The position numbers and the translations under genes are program-made. From Flavobacteriaceae bacterium CRH (GTDB taxonomy: Bacteria; Bacteroidota; Bacteroidia; Flavobacteriales; Flavobacteriaceae), in assembly GCA_001507425.1 (NCBI GenBank), contig LMAJ01000001.1, positions 248,001 through 312,000 of the forward strand: a stretch of DNA of 64,000 nt, given 5' to 3'. Within the stretch, counting starts at the first letter, position 1; each line of letters opens with the position of its first letter. The notes under the pieces were generated by a model, which was not told where the DNA came from, did not search any database, and worked only from the letters and a program-made list of their open reading frames with translations. Of the stretch, positions 53,587 to 61,696 are shown piece after piece.

Positions 53587-53808
53587 TATTTTCTCTCGAA
53601 AATATTATTACTGATGATTTTAATTGAAAGGGCTTGATGCCCCTTTTTTTTGTGATGGTTATAGGTTAATTTATTTTAGAAATCTGCAAAGTGTGCAGGC
53701 TTATAACACAGCCTGATCATATAGCAGTTTTTTCGGTGAAGCCAGCAGATTGTGGGAAGAGATATTAACACAATAATTAACTTGTATATCTTACTTATAA
53801 GCAAGGGC

Positions 53809-53975
53809 TCAAGTATTCAGGACTGCAAGTAATCAAGTATGCAGGTGTTTAAGTAATCAAGTATTTAAGCAGGCAAGTATGTAAGCAGGCAATTATGTTG
53901 GCATGCAGGAATGTAAGCAGGCAAGTATGTTGGCATACAAGAACGCTGGCATGCAGGTGTACAAGCCTGCAAGCA
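53809..53975. repeat. Degenerate direct repeats (caagtatg / taagcaggcaa words)
   Basis: A region of about 165 bp built of words such as aagtaatcaagtat, taagcaggcaagtatg and tgttggcatgcagg. The best pair is 53880-53907 versus 53912-53939 (32-bp period, three mismatches in 28). Non-coding; lies between the hairpin and the mobilisation genes. It could be an origin-of-transfer or protein-binding array. The following stretch 53976-54396 contains no gene that I can support. Confidence 0.55.
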
Positions 53976-54396
53976 TTTACTTATTTTTATAAGTGTTTTT
54001 AAAAGCATAAAAATGTAAAAATGCTTTTATGGTTTTTCCGGAAACTTTGCGAATTTATTTAAGGCAAACGTTGAAGAGATAGTTGAGCCTGCACAAGTAC
54101 CAATAAAAATATATTTCCAAAGAAACAGAAAAACGGAAAAAAGAAAAAGAAAGCAATGAGAAAGGACGGGATACAGACAGGGCAAAAGGAAACGGAATAA
54201 GTGCCGAAGGGTGGTTTGTGAGGGACGAGCAAAACATTATGCCGTAGTCTTTTGAACAGGCTGATCCAGCACGTCCTACCTTGGTTTTCTTTTTATTATT
54301 TCTTTGGGCAGAATATAAATAAAGTTAAACAATTCGAGTTTAATAAATAAAAATAAGGACAGAATCTTGTCTTTGCTACTATCTTTCAGAGTAAAA

Positions 54397-54714
54397 CTAA
54401 ATCCAGTCGTAGGGTTTGTCCTTGCGGTTGAGGTAGCAGTACATTTCTTCCTTTTTAAGTTCGGGAAAGAATTTAAGGGCATCTTCAATGGCATAGTTGG
54501 GAAGAAAGTAAATCTCATCACGGACAGCGGTAATTACTTTTTCACGACCATAAAAACGCACGATTTCATCAATTTCATCCTGTCCTCCACGCTCTATAAT
54601 TCGGGCAATTACCATTTTATAGGAACGCTCCCAATTAATCTTATCAAATATAAATTCCCAAAAGAATTTAGGATCAAGATTGGGAATTTCTTTATGTTTT
54701 TTTATCTTTTTCAT
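54397..54714 (-). CDS. DUF6922-like protein
   Basis: 105 residues. The pattern PKFFWEFIFDKINWERSY, VIARIIERGGQDEIDEIVRFYGREKV, ... FLPNYAIEDALKFF, KKEEMYCYLNRKDKPYDWI matches a small family common in Bacteroidetes mobile elements, often beside nucleotidyltransferase (AbiEii-like) genes as an antitoxin-like partner. No such partner is adjacent here. Soluble. Function not proven. Confidence 0.65.
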   Translation of the reverse strand: MKKIKKHKEIPNLDPKFFWEFIFDKINWERSYKMVIARIIERGGQDEIDEIVRFYGREKVITAVRDEIYFLPNYAIEDALKFFPELKKEEMYCYLNRKDKPYDWI

Positions 54715-54881
54715 ACTATAAATATAATGATTATCAGTGTGTTATACAACGATTTACGGGTGAAATTCGTCGTTTTTCTGAAGAAATAGGAAGCCAAATA
54801 CCTCCAAATACTTCCACTTTTAAGCGCCACTACTTATAATAAAATATATTGGTTTTTAAATAACTATGAGGAATTGAAATC

Positions 54882-55316
54882 ATGGAAAGTGAAGAAAAAA
54901 AGAAACTGTACAAGGGAGGCAGGCATCCTAAAAATGATCCTGCGGTCAACCGCTATTCAATCAGCCTTAATGCGGAAGAAAATGCCCGATTCCTGTCTTT
55001 GTTTGAACAGTCCGGTATGAATGTAATGGCGCACTTTATTACAGCGTGTATTTTCCAAAAGGGGATCACAACAATAAAGGTTGACAAGACAGCAATTGAA
55101 TATTATGTACGCCTTACTGAGTTATTTGGACAGTTCAGGGCTGTCGGGGTGAATTACAATCAGGTAGTGAAGATCCTGTACCGCAATTTTTCCGAAAAGA
55201 AAGCTTCTGTATATCTCTACAAACTTGAAAAGCAGACTGCGGAATTGGTTGTATTACATCAAAAGATAATACAGCTTACGTCTGAATTCGAAATAAACTA
55301 CCTTAAAAAGGACTAA
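54882..55316 (+). CDS. MobC/MbpA-like relaxosome accessory protein
   Basis: 144 residues. Begins with GGRHPKNDPAVNRYSISLNAEENARFLSLFE and continues with VMAHFITACIFQKGI and FGQFRAVGVNYNQVVKIL, the Bacteroidota mobilisation accessory pattern with an RHH-like DNA-binding N-terminus. It helps the relaxase act at oriT. Ends 4 bp before the relaxase gene. Start at ATG 54882. Confidence 0.8.
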   Translation: MESEEKKKLYKGGRHPKNDPAVNRYSISLNAEENARFLSLFEQSGMNVMAHFITACIFQKGITTIKVDKTAIEYYVRLTELFGQFRAVGVNYNQVVKILYRNFSEKKASVYLYKLEKQTAELVVLHQKIIQLTSEFEINYLKKD

Positions 55317-55320
55317 TGAA

Positions 55321-56616
55321 ATGATAGCTGTAATTGACAGGGGCAAAGATCTAATGGGTGCGCTTTACTATAATTATCATAAAGTTGAAAAAGAAAATGC
55401 GCAGGTTCTCTCTACCCAGAAGATTATTGAAGCGCCCGATGGGAGTTATTCCGTGCAACAGCTGTCACGTTCTTTTGAACTGTATTTACTAGCCAACCGC
55501 AAAACGGAAAAACCGGTGCTTCATATTTCGCTCAATCCTGACCCGAAAGATAAGGTCAGCGATACTGATTTTGAAAAGATGGCACAGGAATATATGAAGC
55601 AGATGGGGTACGGAAATCAGCCTTTTGTGGTATTCAAACATACAGATATTGAGCGCACCCATATTCATATTGTGTCGGTCTGCGTGGACGCGGACGGTAG
55701 AAAAATATCAGATAAATTTGAAAAAAGGCGTTCGATGGATGTCTGCAGGGCATTGGAAAAAAAATATGATCTAAAAGTAGCTACTGAGCAAAAAGAAAAC
55801 CCACAAAGCCAGGTATTCAAACCAATAAATTATAAAGAAAACGACATAAAAAGCCAGATTTCTTCGGTTGTCCGCCATCTGCCCAAATACTATCATTTTC
55901 AAACCTTCGGTGCGTATAATGCCCTGCTTTCTCTTTTTAATATCACTGCAGAAGAAGTCAAAGGAAAATATAATGGAATACCAAAACAGGGATTGGTATA
56001 TTTTGCGCTCAACGCGCAGGGAGAAAAAGCAAGCAGTCCCTTTAAGGCTTCGCTATTTGGAAAAAGTGCTGGATTAATACAACTGCAGTCCCACTATGAG
56101 AAAAGCAGGACAAAACTAAAAGACAGTCCTGCGAAGGAATCAATTAAAACAAGGATAGAATCAGTAATGCAGACTGCTTCTAACGAATCCGAATTTAAGA
56201 AAAAACTAGTAGAACAGGGCATTAATCTTGTGGTTCGCCGAAATACTCAAGGACGTATCTACGGGATCACTTTTATTGATCATAAGTTCCGCTGTGTGTT
56301 TAACGGTTCTGAGCTTGACAAAAATCTTTCTGCAAATGTATTTAATGACTGGTGGAATAATGGCAGTGAAAAAGATCTTTCAGAAAAAGTAAACATGGAT
56401 ACAAAGGAAACAACTTCCCTTGGAATCGAAATCAAAGAACCAAACAGCCTGCCTGACTTTTCAGGGCAGGAAGATACCGTTTACAGCGGGCAGGAAAACA
56501 ATCTTATTGAAGCAGTTGGAGGCTTATTGCCCAGAACTCAGGGAGAAGATTTTCAGGAAACTACTTTTGCTAATCAAATGAAACGCAAAGGTAAGCGCAG
56601 GAAACCAAAGTTTTAA
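55321..56616 (+). CDS. Relaxase/mobilisation nuclease (MOBP type)
   Basis: 431 residues. Relaxase domain about 1-170: Tyr in GALYYNYHKV, HISLNPDP (70-75), and the metal site FVVFKHTDIERTHIHIVSV with H107, H114 and H116, followed by DADGRKISDKFEKRRSM. It nicks at oriT and pilots the DNA strand. The C-terminal part is basic (KRKGKRRKPKF). Paired with the MobC-like gene upstream, it makes the element mobilizable; no coupling protein or T4SS genes were seen in the window. Confidence 0.85.
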   Translation: MIAVIDRGKDLMGALYYNYHKVEKENAQVLSTQKIIEAPDGSYSVQQLSRSFELYLLANRKTEKPVLHISLNPDPKDKVSDTDFEKMAQEYMKQMGYGNQPFVVFKHTDIERTHIHIVSVCVDADGRKISDKFEKRRSMDVCRALEKKYDLKVATEQKENPQSQVFKPINYKENDIKSQISSVVRHLPKYYHFQTFGAYNALLSLFNITAEEVKGKYNGIPKQGLVYFALNAQGEKASSPFKASLFGKSAGLIQLQSHYEKSRTKLKDSPAKESIKTRIESVMQTASNESEFKKKLVEQGINLVVRRNTQGRIYGITFIDHKFRCVFNGSELDKNLSANVFNDWWNNGSEKDLSEKVNMDTKETTSLGIEIKEPNSLPDFSGQEDTVYSGQENNLIEAVGGLLPRTQGEDFQETTFANQMKRKGKRRKPKF

Positions 56617-56764
56617 ATCTGTTTCCTAGCATATGTTATTTACATCAAATGTATGAAACATGATTTTCCATGTACCATATATAAAGAATTTATAGGATAC
56701 ATTATTCTGTTTTTTTTAATTGCTTATTAGTACAAAGTATAAATAAACTATTAAAAGAAGAATC

Positions 56765-56992
56765 ATGGCAGGTAGAACTCTGAAAAAGCCACAGGCTGAA
56801 AGTCTTGATATACGACTCGAACAAAAAGACAGCAATATTTGCGATCAGATACAAAAAGCTGAAAACAATCAGGTAAAATTAACTATTGAAGAATTAAGAA
56901 GTTGTAAAGGTTTTGAAACAGTATCAGAATCGGAGGCGCAGGATATAATAGAAAGCCTGTTTCGATTAGCAGTAATAGTTTATAATTTTTAA
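56765..56992 (+). CDS. Small hypothetical protein in the mobilisation region
   Basis: 75 residues, acidic helical; starts MAGRTLKKPQAESLDIRLEQ. I recognise no family. Good ATG and standard composition. It lies between relaxase and the excisionase-like gene and may belong to the mobilisation unit. The next 262 bp (56993-57254) show no gene. Confidence 0.4.
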   Translation: MAGRTLKKPQAESLDIRLEQKDSNICDQIQKAENNQVKLTIEELRSCKGFETVSESEAQDIIESLFRLAVIVYNF

Positions 56993-57254
56993 AACTAAAA
57001 TTTTAAGTATTGAAAATTAAAAAAAACTACTCAAAAGGATAAGGTAAAATAAATTTGACGCTGTACTAGGTAAGCTCTAAACTGCAGTTAGTAAATAACA
57101 GTCTGTAAGAGTAAAGGAATGAAATAGTTAAGTTTGTGTATAAGAATGGGTATACAGTCAAAAATATACTTGGAGATATTTATTAAGTGACTCGAAAGAT
57201 TCACAAGAAAAGATTTTGTAAAATTATTGGAAGAATGTAAATCAGAATCTCAGT

Positions 57255-57533
57255 TTACTTAGTATTGCTTACACCGTCCATCAGTTTTTGGATATCGTCA
57301 TAGCGGTAATACATAAGCCCTCCAATTTTATTGTAGGGAAGAGTGCCGTTTACCCTAAGATTCTGAAGCGTTCCAGCCGAAATACTTAGAAGTTTACGCA
57401 CCTCATAACTTTTAAGCCATACGCGGGTTTCCTCGCCTTTCTTGCGAGGGTATTGTTGATATCGCTTGATTTCTTCCAGTAATTCTTTTTTAAACTTTTC
57501 AAGGTCATCCCTTGTAATAAGATCTACATTCAT
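57255..57533 (-). CDS. Helix-turn-helix (excisionase-type) protein
   Basis: 92 residues. The N-terminal coiled coil (LEKFKKELLEEIKRYQQ) is followed by VWLKSYEVRKLLSISAGTLQNLRVNGTLPYNKIGGLMYYRYDDIQKLM, the MerR-like HTH_17 form of Bacteroidota excisionases. It is located 220 bp downstream of the integrase, same strand, and may promote excision. Confidence 0.8.
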   Translation of the reverse strand: MNVDLITRDDLEKFKKELLEEIKRYQQYPRKKGEETRVWLKSYEVRKLLSISAGTLQNLRVNGTLPYNKIGGLMYYRYDDIQKLMDGVSNTK

Positions 57534-57753
57534 AATACTCAGTTTTACATTACTATGTCATCACCATAATAGTATTGGCTTCAGATCGAAACAAAATAAG
57601 AGTATAGTAGCATTAGAAAACACAAATGTGTTCTGTTTGGCAGGCATTTGCTCTTTTTTTCTGCTAAAAAAAATCATGACCAAATCAAATTAGATTAAAC
57701 CAATAGAAAGGCAGTCGTTAATTTAGACTGCCTTTATCAAAATTCCCAAGCTT

Positions 57754-58998
57754 TCAATCGTCTAATAAATGAGTAGACATCCGCTGTTTAAGTTTGTGCA
57801 TATCCTCGCTGAGTTTTTGTTCAACCACCTTAGCATAGATTTGAGTGGTACGGATGCTTGTATGCCCGAGCATTTTTGATACGCTTTCAATAGGTACTCC
57901 ATTGCTAAGGGTAACAGTAGTTGCAAAAGTATGCCGTGCGATATGAAAGGTTAGCGTTTTTGATATTCCGCAGAGGTCAGCTATCTCTTTCAGATAGCCG
58001 TTCATACGCTGATTTGAAATTACGGGAAAAACTGTACCGTTATTCAGGGCCCTTGGATCATCTATATATTTTTCCATTAATTCTATCGCCTGTGGCAGAA
58101 GCGGTACACGTACGCCGGTATCTGTCTTTGCCCTGCTTGTAGATATCCAAAGCCCGCCGTCTATACCTGCAATAATCTTGCTTGGGGTTAGTTCAGCTAG
58201 TTCAATATATGAAAGACCAGTGTAGCAGCTATACAGAAACATATCCCGAACATTTCTCAGCCTTTCGATTGTAAATTCTTTATCTACCAGCGATGCAAGT
58301 TCTTTACCGTTCAATGAATGCCGTTCTACTTTGTCAAAATGTTTTTTGAAGCTGGCAAAAGGATCTTTAGCAAGCCAATCCAGCTTGACAGCCATATTTA
58401 TCATTTTTCGCAGCCTTTCGATATGCTTCATGATGCCGTTGTTATTAAGTGGCTTCTGGTGATCCTTGGGAACATAATTAAATAGATAGCGTTCAAAATC
58501 CAGAATAAATTTGTACTTAAGCTGTGAAAGGGCAATATCATTTCTGTAGAGTTTCTCCCTCAGGAATGTTTTTACATACCGTTGCGTGGTATGGTAATTC
58601 TTCATGGTTCCCGGAGCAAGTTTATGCATCTGCTGTTCATTATGATATTCCATCAGTGCCATTAGAGTTGGAATTGTGTTGTCCGTGCCCATTACCCGGT
58701 CGCGTATCGCAGGGCCGTCTATAGCAGAATCATTCAGTAGCATCTGCTGATAGGTATTTATGATTTTTGCCTTGAACTGGTTAAGAAAAATGTTGAGTTC
58801 AGTATTTTCTTTGCGGTTTCCCTTAGCCATGCCTTTTCTTTCATCCCATTCGGCTGCCTTAACGGAGCGCTTGACTGAAATCTCAGTCCGTTTTCCATTT
58901 ACGGTTACTCGGGCACAGATAGGAGCCGAACCTTGGATCGTGGTTTTTTGGGTCTTTAGGTAGAAGAGGACCCCGAATGTAATTCCTGCTGTTTTCAT
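57754..58998 (-). CDS. Tyrosine recombinase (integrase) of the element
   Basis: 414 residues. Arm-binding domain (1-100), SAM-like core-binding domain (105-225) and catalytic domain. Catalytic residues: K291 in SRAKTDTGVRVPL, H352-x-x-R355 in FHIARHTFAT, H379 in MLGHTSIRTT, Y388. The first arginine (normally TGLR) is Ser263 in CYTGLSYIELAEL, as in CTnDOT-type integrases, where this residue is also missing. It lies 299 bp from the tRNA-Pro end, consistent with it catalysing integration here. Confidence 0.92.
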   Translation of the reverse strand: MKTAGITFGVLFYLKTQKTTIQGSAPICARVTVNGKRTEISVKRSVKAAEWDERKGMAKGNRKENTELNIFLNQFKAKIINTYQQMLLNDSAIDGPAIRDRVMGTDNTIPTLMALMEYHNEQQMHKLAPGTMKNYHTTQRYVKTFLREKLYRNDIALSQLKYKFILDFERYLFNYVPKDHQKPLNNNGIMKHIERLRKMINMAVKLDWLAKDPFASFKKHFDKVERHSLNGKELASLVDKEFTIERLRNVRDMFLYSCYTGLSYIELAELTPSKIIAGIDGGLWISTSRAKTDTGVRVPLLPQAIELMEKYIDDPRALNNGTVFPVISNQRMNGYLKEIADLCGISKTLTFHIARHTFATTVTLSNGVPIESVSKMLGHTSIRTTQIYAKVVEQKLSEDMHKLKQRMSTHLLDD

Positions 58999-59170
58999 AT
59001 CTCAAAAATTTAATGTTTCAGATCAATTGCACATTAAATGGGTCCCAAGAAAGCTGGATTTTCTTTTGAAAAACTGCATAATTTGAGAAGCATCAAATGT
59101 TAAAATTTGAGTACAACTGACTGATTTTTAAAATATTAAAATGATTTTTGGGACCTAAAGGTAAAAAAAG

Positions 59171-59192
59171 AAAAAGGGTAGCCGAATAGGTC
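59171..59192. repeat. Element-end direct repeat, right copy
   Basis: 22 bp identical to 24367-24388. It lies 104 bp inside the right attachment repeat. Its taggtccc end is also inverted relative to gggaccta at 59151-59158, and a further gggtccc is near 59040, suggesting a protein-binding cluster. Confidence 0.65.
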
Positions 59193-59240
59193 CCATTTTC
59201 TTTGATATAACTTGAATATTTTGGAGTTGAATAAAAAGAA

Positions 59241-59272
59241 AAACCCCTTAAATCATACGATTTAAGGGGTTT
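59241..59272 (-). terminator. Terminator downstream of tRNA-Pro
   Basis: aaaccccttaaatc (59241-59254) pairs perfectly with gatttaaggggttt (59259-59272). On the minus strand this follows the tRNA and is followed by T-rich sequence. It is element-derived, replacing the original terminator now at 24265. Confidence 0.75.
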
Positions 59273-59296
59273 TGACTGCCTTTGAAAGGCTCTTTA

Positions 59297-59313
59297 GTCG
59301 GGGTGGCAGGATT
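59297..59313. repeat. Right attachment site within tRNA-Pro 3' end
   Basis: Identical to 24297-24313; overlaps the T-arm and acceptor end of tRNA-Pro. The tRNA remains intact on this side, as expected of tRNA-targeting integrases. Confidence 0.85.
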
Positions 59314-59372
59314 CGAACCTGCGGCCTCCTGCTCCCAAAGCAGGCGCGATAACCGGGCTACGCTACACCCCG
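59298..59372 (-). tRNA. tRNA-Pro (anticodon TGG)
   Basis: 75 nt on the minus strand, starting CGGGGTGTAGCG and ending CACCCCG plus discriminator A. Anticodon stem-loop CTGCT-TTGGGAG-CAG-type with TGG anticodon; T-loop GGTTCGAATCC. CCA is not encoded. It is the integration target of the 35-kb element. Confidence 0.95.
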
Positions 59373-59466
59373 TAAGCGGATGCAAATATAGTAATAAATT
59401 TTATTTGTGAAAGGAAAAAATCAAAATAAATAAAACTTATTTAGACATAGTTATTTTGGATTTATT

Positions 59467-59501
59467 TTGAGGGGAATTTTTTATAATTAAGTTTACCTTT
59501 G
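59467..59501 (+). promoter_or_regulatory. Promoter of trxB (Bacteroidota type)
   Basis: Perfect -7 box tacctttg at 59494-59501 and ttg at 59467-59469 as -33 candidate (24-bp spacing). It is 23 bp upstream of the ATG. Confidence 0.55.
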
Positions 59502-59524
59502 CAGCACTAAAAACTACACATATT

Positions 59525-60472
59525 ATGTCAGATACAATAGAAAAAATTAAATGCCTAATCATTGGTTCTGGTCCAGCAGGTTATACTGCAGCTATTTACG
59601 CTGCCAGAGCAAATATGAATCCAGTTTTATATCAGGGAATGCAGCCGGGAGGTCAGTTGACTACAACAAATGAAGTAGAAAATTTTCCGGGTTATGTTGA
59701 TGGTGTTACAGGGCCGGAAATGATGGTTCAGTTGCAAGATCAAGCAAAACGTTTTGGTGCTGATATTCGTGATGGCTGGGCTACTAAAGTTGATTTTTCA
59801 GGAGATATTCATAAAGTTTGGATTAACGATTCGATCGAATTGCACTGTGAAACTGTTATTATTTCTACAGGAGCTTCGGCTAAATATTTAGGTTTACCTT
59901 CAGAACAACATTATTTAAACATGGGTGGAGGAGTTTCTGCTTGTGCTGTTTGCGACGGATTTTTCTACCGTAATCAGGAAGTTGTAATTGTTGGAGCAGG
60001 AGATTCTGCTTGCGAAGAAGCACATTACTTATCTAAACTTTGTAAAAAAGTTACCATTTTGGTAAGAAGCGAAAAATTCAGAGCTTCTAAAATTATGGAA
60101 GATCGTGTTCGCAAAACAGAAAACATCGAAATTTTGATGCACCATGATACGCTTGAAGTTGTTGGAGATAATCAAGTAGTACAAGCTATTAAAGCATTGA
60201 ATAAAACTACAGGAGAAGTAATTGAAATTCCTGCAACAGGATTTTTCGTAGCCATTGGTCATAAACCAAACACAGATATCTTTAAAGATTATATTACACT
60301 TGATGAAACGGGTTATATTATTAATACTCCGGGAACATCTTATACAAATGTAGCGGGTGTTTTTGTAGCCGGAGATGCTGCTGATCATGTTTACCGTCAG
60401 GCTATTACTGCCGCTGGAACTGGTTGTATGGCCGCGCTTGATGCAGAAAGATATTTAGCTTCAAAAGAATAA
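59525..60472 (+). CDS. trxB: Thioredoxin reductase
   Basis: 315 residues. FAD-binding GSGPAGYTAAIYAARA, GGQLTTTNEVENFPG, the redox-active C140-A-V-C143 in ACAVCDGFFYRN, NADPH-binding VIVGAGDSACEEA, and the terminal GVFVAGDAADHVYRQAITAAGTGCMAALDAERYL. It reduces thioredoxin with NADPH in the cytosol. Monocistronic with its own promoter and a strong terminator. Confidence 0.96.
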   Translation: MSDTIEKIKCLIIGSGPAGYTAAIYAARANMNPVLYQGMQPGGQLTTTNEVENFPGYVDGVTGPEMMVQLQDQAKRFGADIRDGWATKVDFSGDIHKVWINDSIELHCETVIISTGASAKYLGLPSEQHYLNMGGGVSACAVCDGFFYRNQEVVIVGAGDSACEEAHYLSKLCKKVTILVRSEKFRASKIMEDRVRKTENIEILMHHDTLEVVGDNQVVQAIKALNKTTGEVIEIPATGFFVAIGHKPNTDIFKDYITLDETGYIINTPGTSYTNVAGVFVAGDAADHVYRQAITAAGTGCMAALDAERYLASKE

Positions 60473-60550
60473 AATAATTAGTTTCAAGTTTATTTTGTTT
60501 CAGGTTTCAAGTTGTTGGAATGTGAATATTTGAAACGTTTAGATGACAGA

Positions 60551-60580
60551 AAAGTCCCATTCGATTTAGAATGGGACTTT
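60551..60580 (+). terminator. Terminator of trxB
   Basis: Stem aaagtcccattc/gaatgggacttt with a 6-nt loop followed by a T-run. Confidence 0.8.
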
Positions 60581-60651
60581 TTTTATGTTGAATCCAGAGC
60601 AGATTAATTTTACGCAAAGCATGCAAAATATCATACTGCATGGGGTTTTAT

Positions 60652-60709
60652 AAAAACACAAAGTTCGCAAAGCTTTGTATTGAACCAGCTTTGCGAACTT
60701 GTGTTTTTT
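60652..60709. repeat. Dispersed palindrome, same type as 2136-2192
   Basis: The arms acacaaagttcgcaaagct and agctttgcgaacttgtgt pair with a single missing base. Located between trxB and a convergent head-GIN gene. Its sequence matches the palindrome 58 kb upstream, so these are genomic repeats. Confidence 0.65.
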
Positions 60710-60777
60710 AACGTAATGTAAGGTGAAATCTTAGCGCTCTTTGCGGTAAAATTTTCATTTCAACCTGAAACAAAAAA

Positions 60778-61611
60778 TTACTTAAGTTTCTTAATCAACT
60801 TTGCTTCTTCAGAGAATCTTGTAAGTTCTATTTTTGGATTTCCAAAAAGTGTAAGTTCTGACTTGTCTCCTGCGGCTATTGAAAGTATGGTATCTGCAAA
60901 AATAATTCCAGTCGAATTTCCTTCAGTAGTAACAGTTGCGTCTTTCAATGTGAATTTTGATCCCGTAAATGTTGAACTATTGTCCAGACGAATAGTTGCT
61001 TTTTCAGCAATTCCTTCAATAGTAGCAACCGATTTTTGGTATAAATCACATTTAAATTTTATCGCAGAGACTAATGCTTTGACAGAAGAACTTTTACTTA
61101 ATTGAAAAACACCATCTTCTGCTTTTAAATTCAATTCAGTTTTTGATTTGTCATCTGTAATCAAAGAGAATTTTTTAGCGTTAACATTCAAAAATAATTT
61201 TGAATAATCGTAGCTGTTAAATGTTAAATCATCTAATTGAAGTTCCTGAATAGCATAAACTACTGATTCATTTTTTGCAATTACCTTTTTAAAAGAACCT
61301 GTATAAGTAACGCGAACAATTAGTTTTTTAAAAATAGTGCTTTCTTTTGTAGTGTACAAACGAAGCATTTTGTCTCTTAAATCCATTCCGATGATTTCAT
61401 GTAAATTGTCATCAGCTTCAATTTTAATTTCGTTTTTTTCTCCGCGCTCCAGATAAACTTCAAGATTATCATCGGCTTCAATGCCATCAAAGTCCCCAAC
61501 TTCTTTTATTGAAGTGGTTACGATTTTAGATCCTTTTACTTTTTCTCTTTTTTGGGCAAAAGTGAATGTAGTGACTAATAATAATAACAGTAATGCTGTA
61601 TTTTTTTTCAT
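60778..61611 (-). CDS. Head-GIN domain (DUF2807) secreted protein
   Basis: 277 residues from ATG 61611, whose signal peptide MKKNTALLLLLLVTTFTFAQ decides the start; a longer frame upstream lacks support. Body is the parallel beta-helix DUF2807/head-GIN domain, with FDGIEADDNLEVYLERGEKNEIKIEADDNLHEII. Function unknown; typically extracytoplasmic. Next to a second head-GIN gene and a PspC gene, a common flavobacterial arrangement. Confidence 0.8.
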   Translation of the reverse strand: MKKNTALLLLLLVTTFTFAQKREKVKGSKIVTTSIKEVGDFDGIEADDNLEVYLERGEKNEIKIEADDNLHEIIGMDLRDKMLRLYTTKESTIFKKLIVRVTYTGSFKKVIAKNESVVYAIQELQLDDLTFNSYDYSKLFLNVNAKKFSLITDDKSKTELNLKAEDGVFQLSKSSSVKALVSAIKFKCDLYQKSVATIEGIAEKATIRLDNSSTFTGSKFTLKDATVTTEGNSTGIIFADTILSIAAGDKSELTLFGNPKIELTRFSEEAKLIKKLK

Positions 61612-61696
61612 TAATTCTAGATTTGATTTGGACAAATATAAAAAAATCATCCACTTTTGATGAATGATTTCTTTTATATTTAACAGATTAATATTA

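Larger units (their letters stand above)
24297..59313. mobile_element. Integrative mobilizable element inserted at tRNA-Pro
   Basis: The element is bounded by the direct repeat gtcggggtggcaggatt at 24297-24313 and 59297-59313, with starts exactly 35,000 bp apart. The right copy is part of the intact tRNA-Pro 3' end; the left is an isolated fragment. Next to the intact tRNA lie a tyrosine recombinase (57754-58998) and an excisionase-like HTH gene; a relaxase and MobC-like gene (54882-56616) allow mobilisation. No conjugation (tra/T4SS) genes were found, so transfer would need a helper. The cargo is dominated by defence-like genes: CBASS, type I restriction and a cassette-like array. Confidence 0.88.

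Noticed and set aside
53809..53975. Possible CRISPR array
   Set aside because: Repeats are degenerate, of uneven length and without unique spacers, and no cas genes are present.
54055..54280. Short frames upstream of the DUF6922-like gene
   Set aside because: Composition is purine-biased and repetitive and no start or family match was evident; better read as non-coding mobilisation DNA.
54397..54714. Complete toxin-antitoxin pair with DUF6922
   Set aside because: No nucleotidyltransferase toxin gene lies next to it; only the lone small gene is supported.
24297..59313. Self-transmissible ICE or prophage
   Set aside because: No conjugation apparatus or virion structural genes were seen; only relaxase and MobC-like functions.
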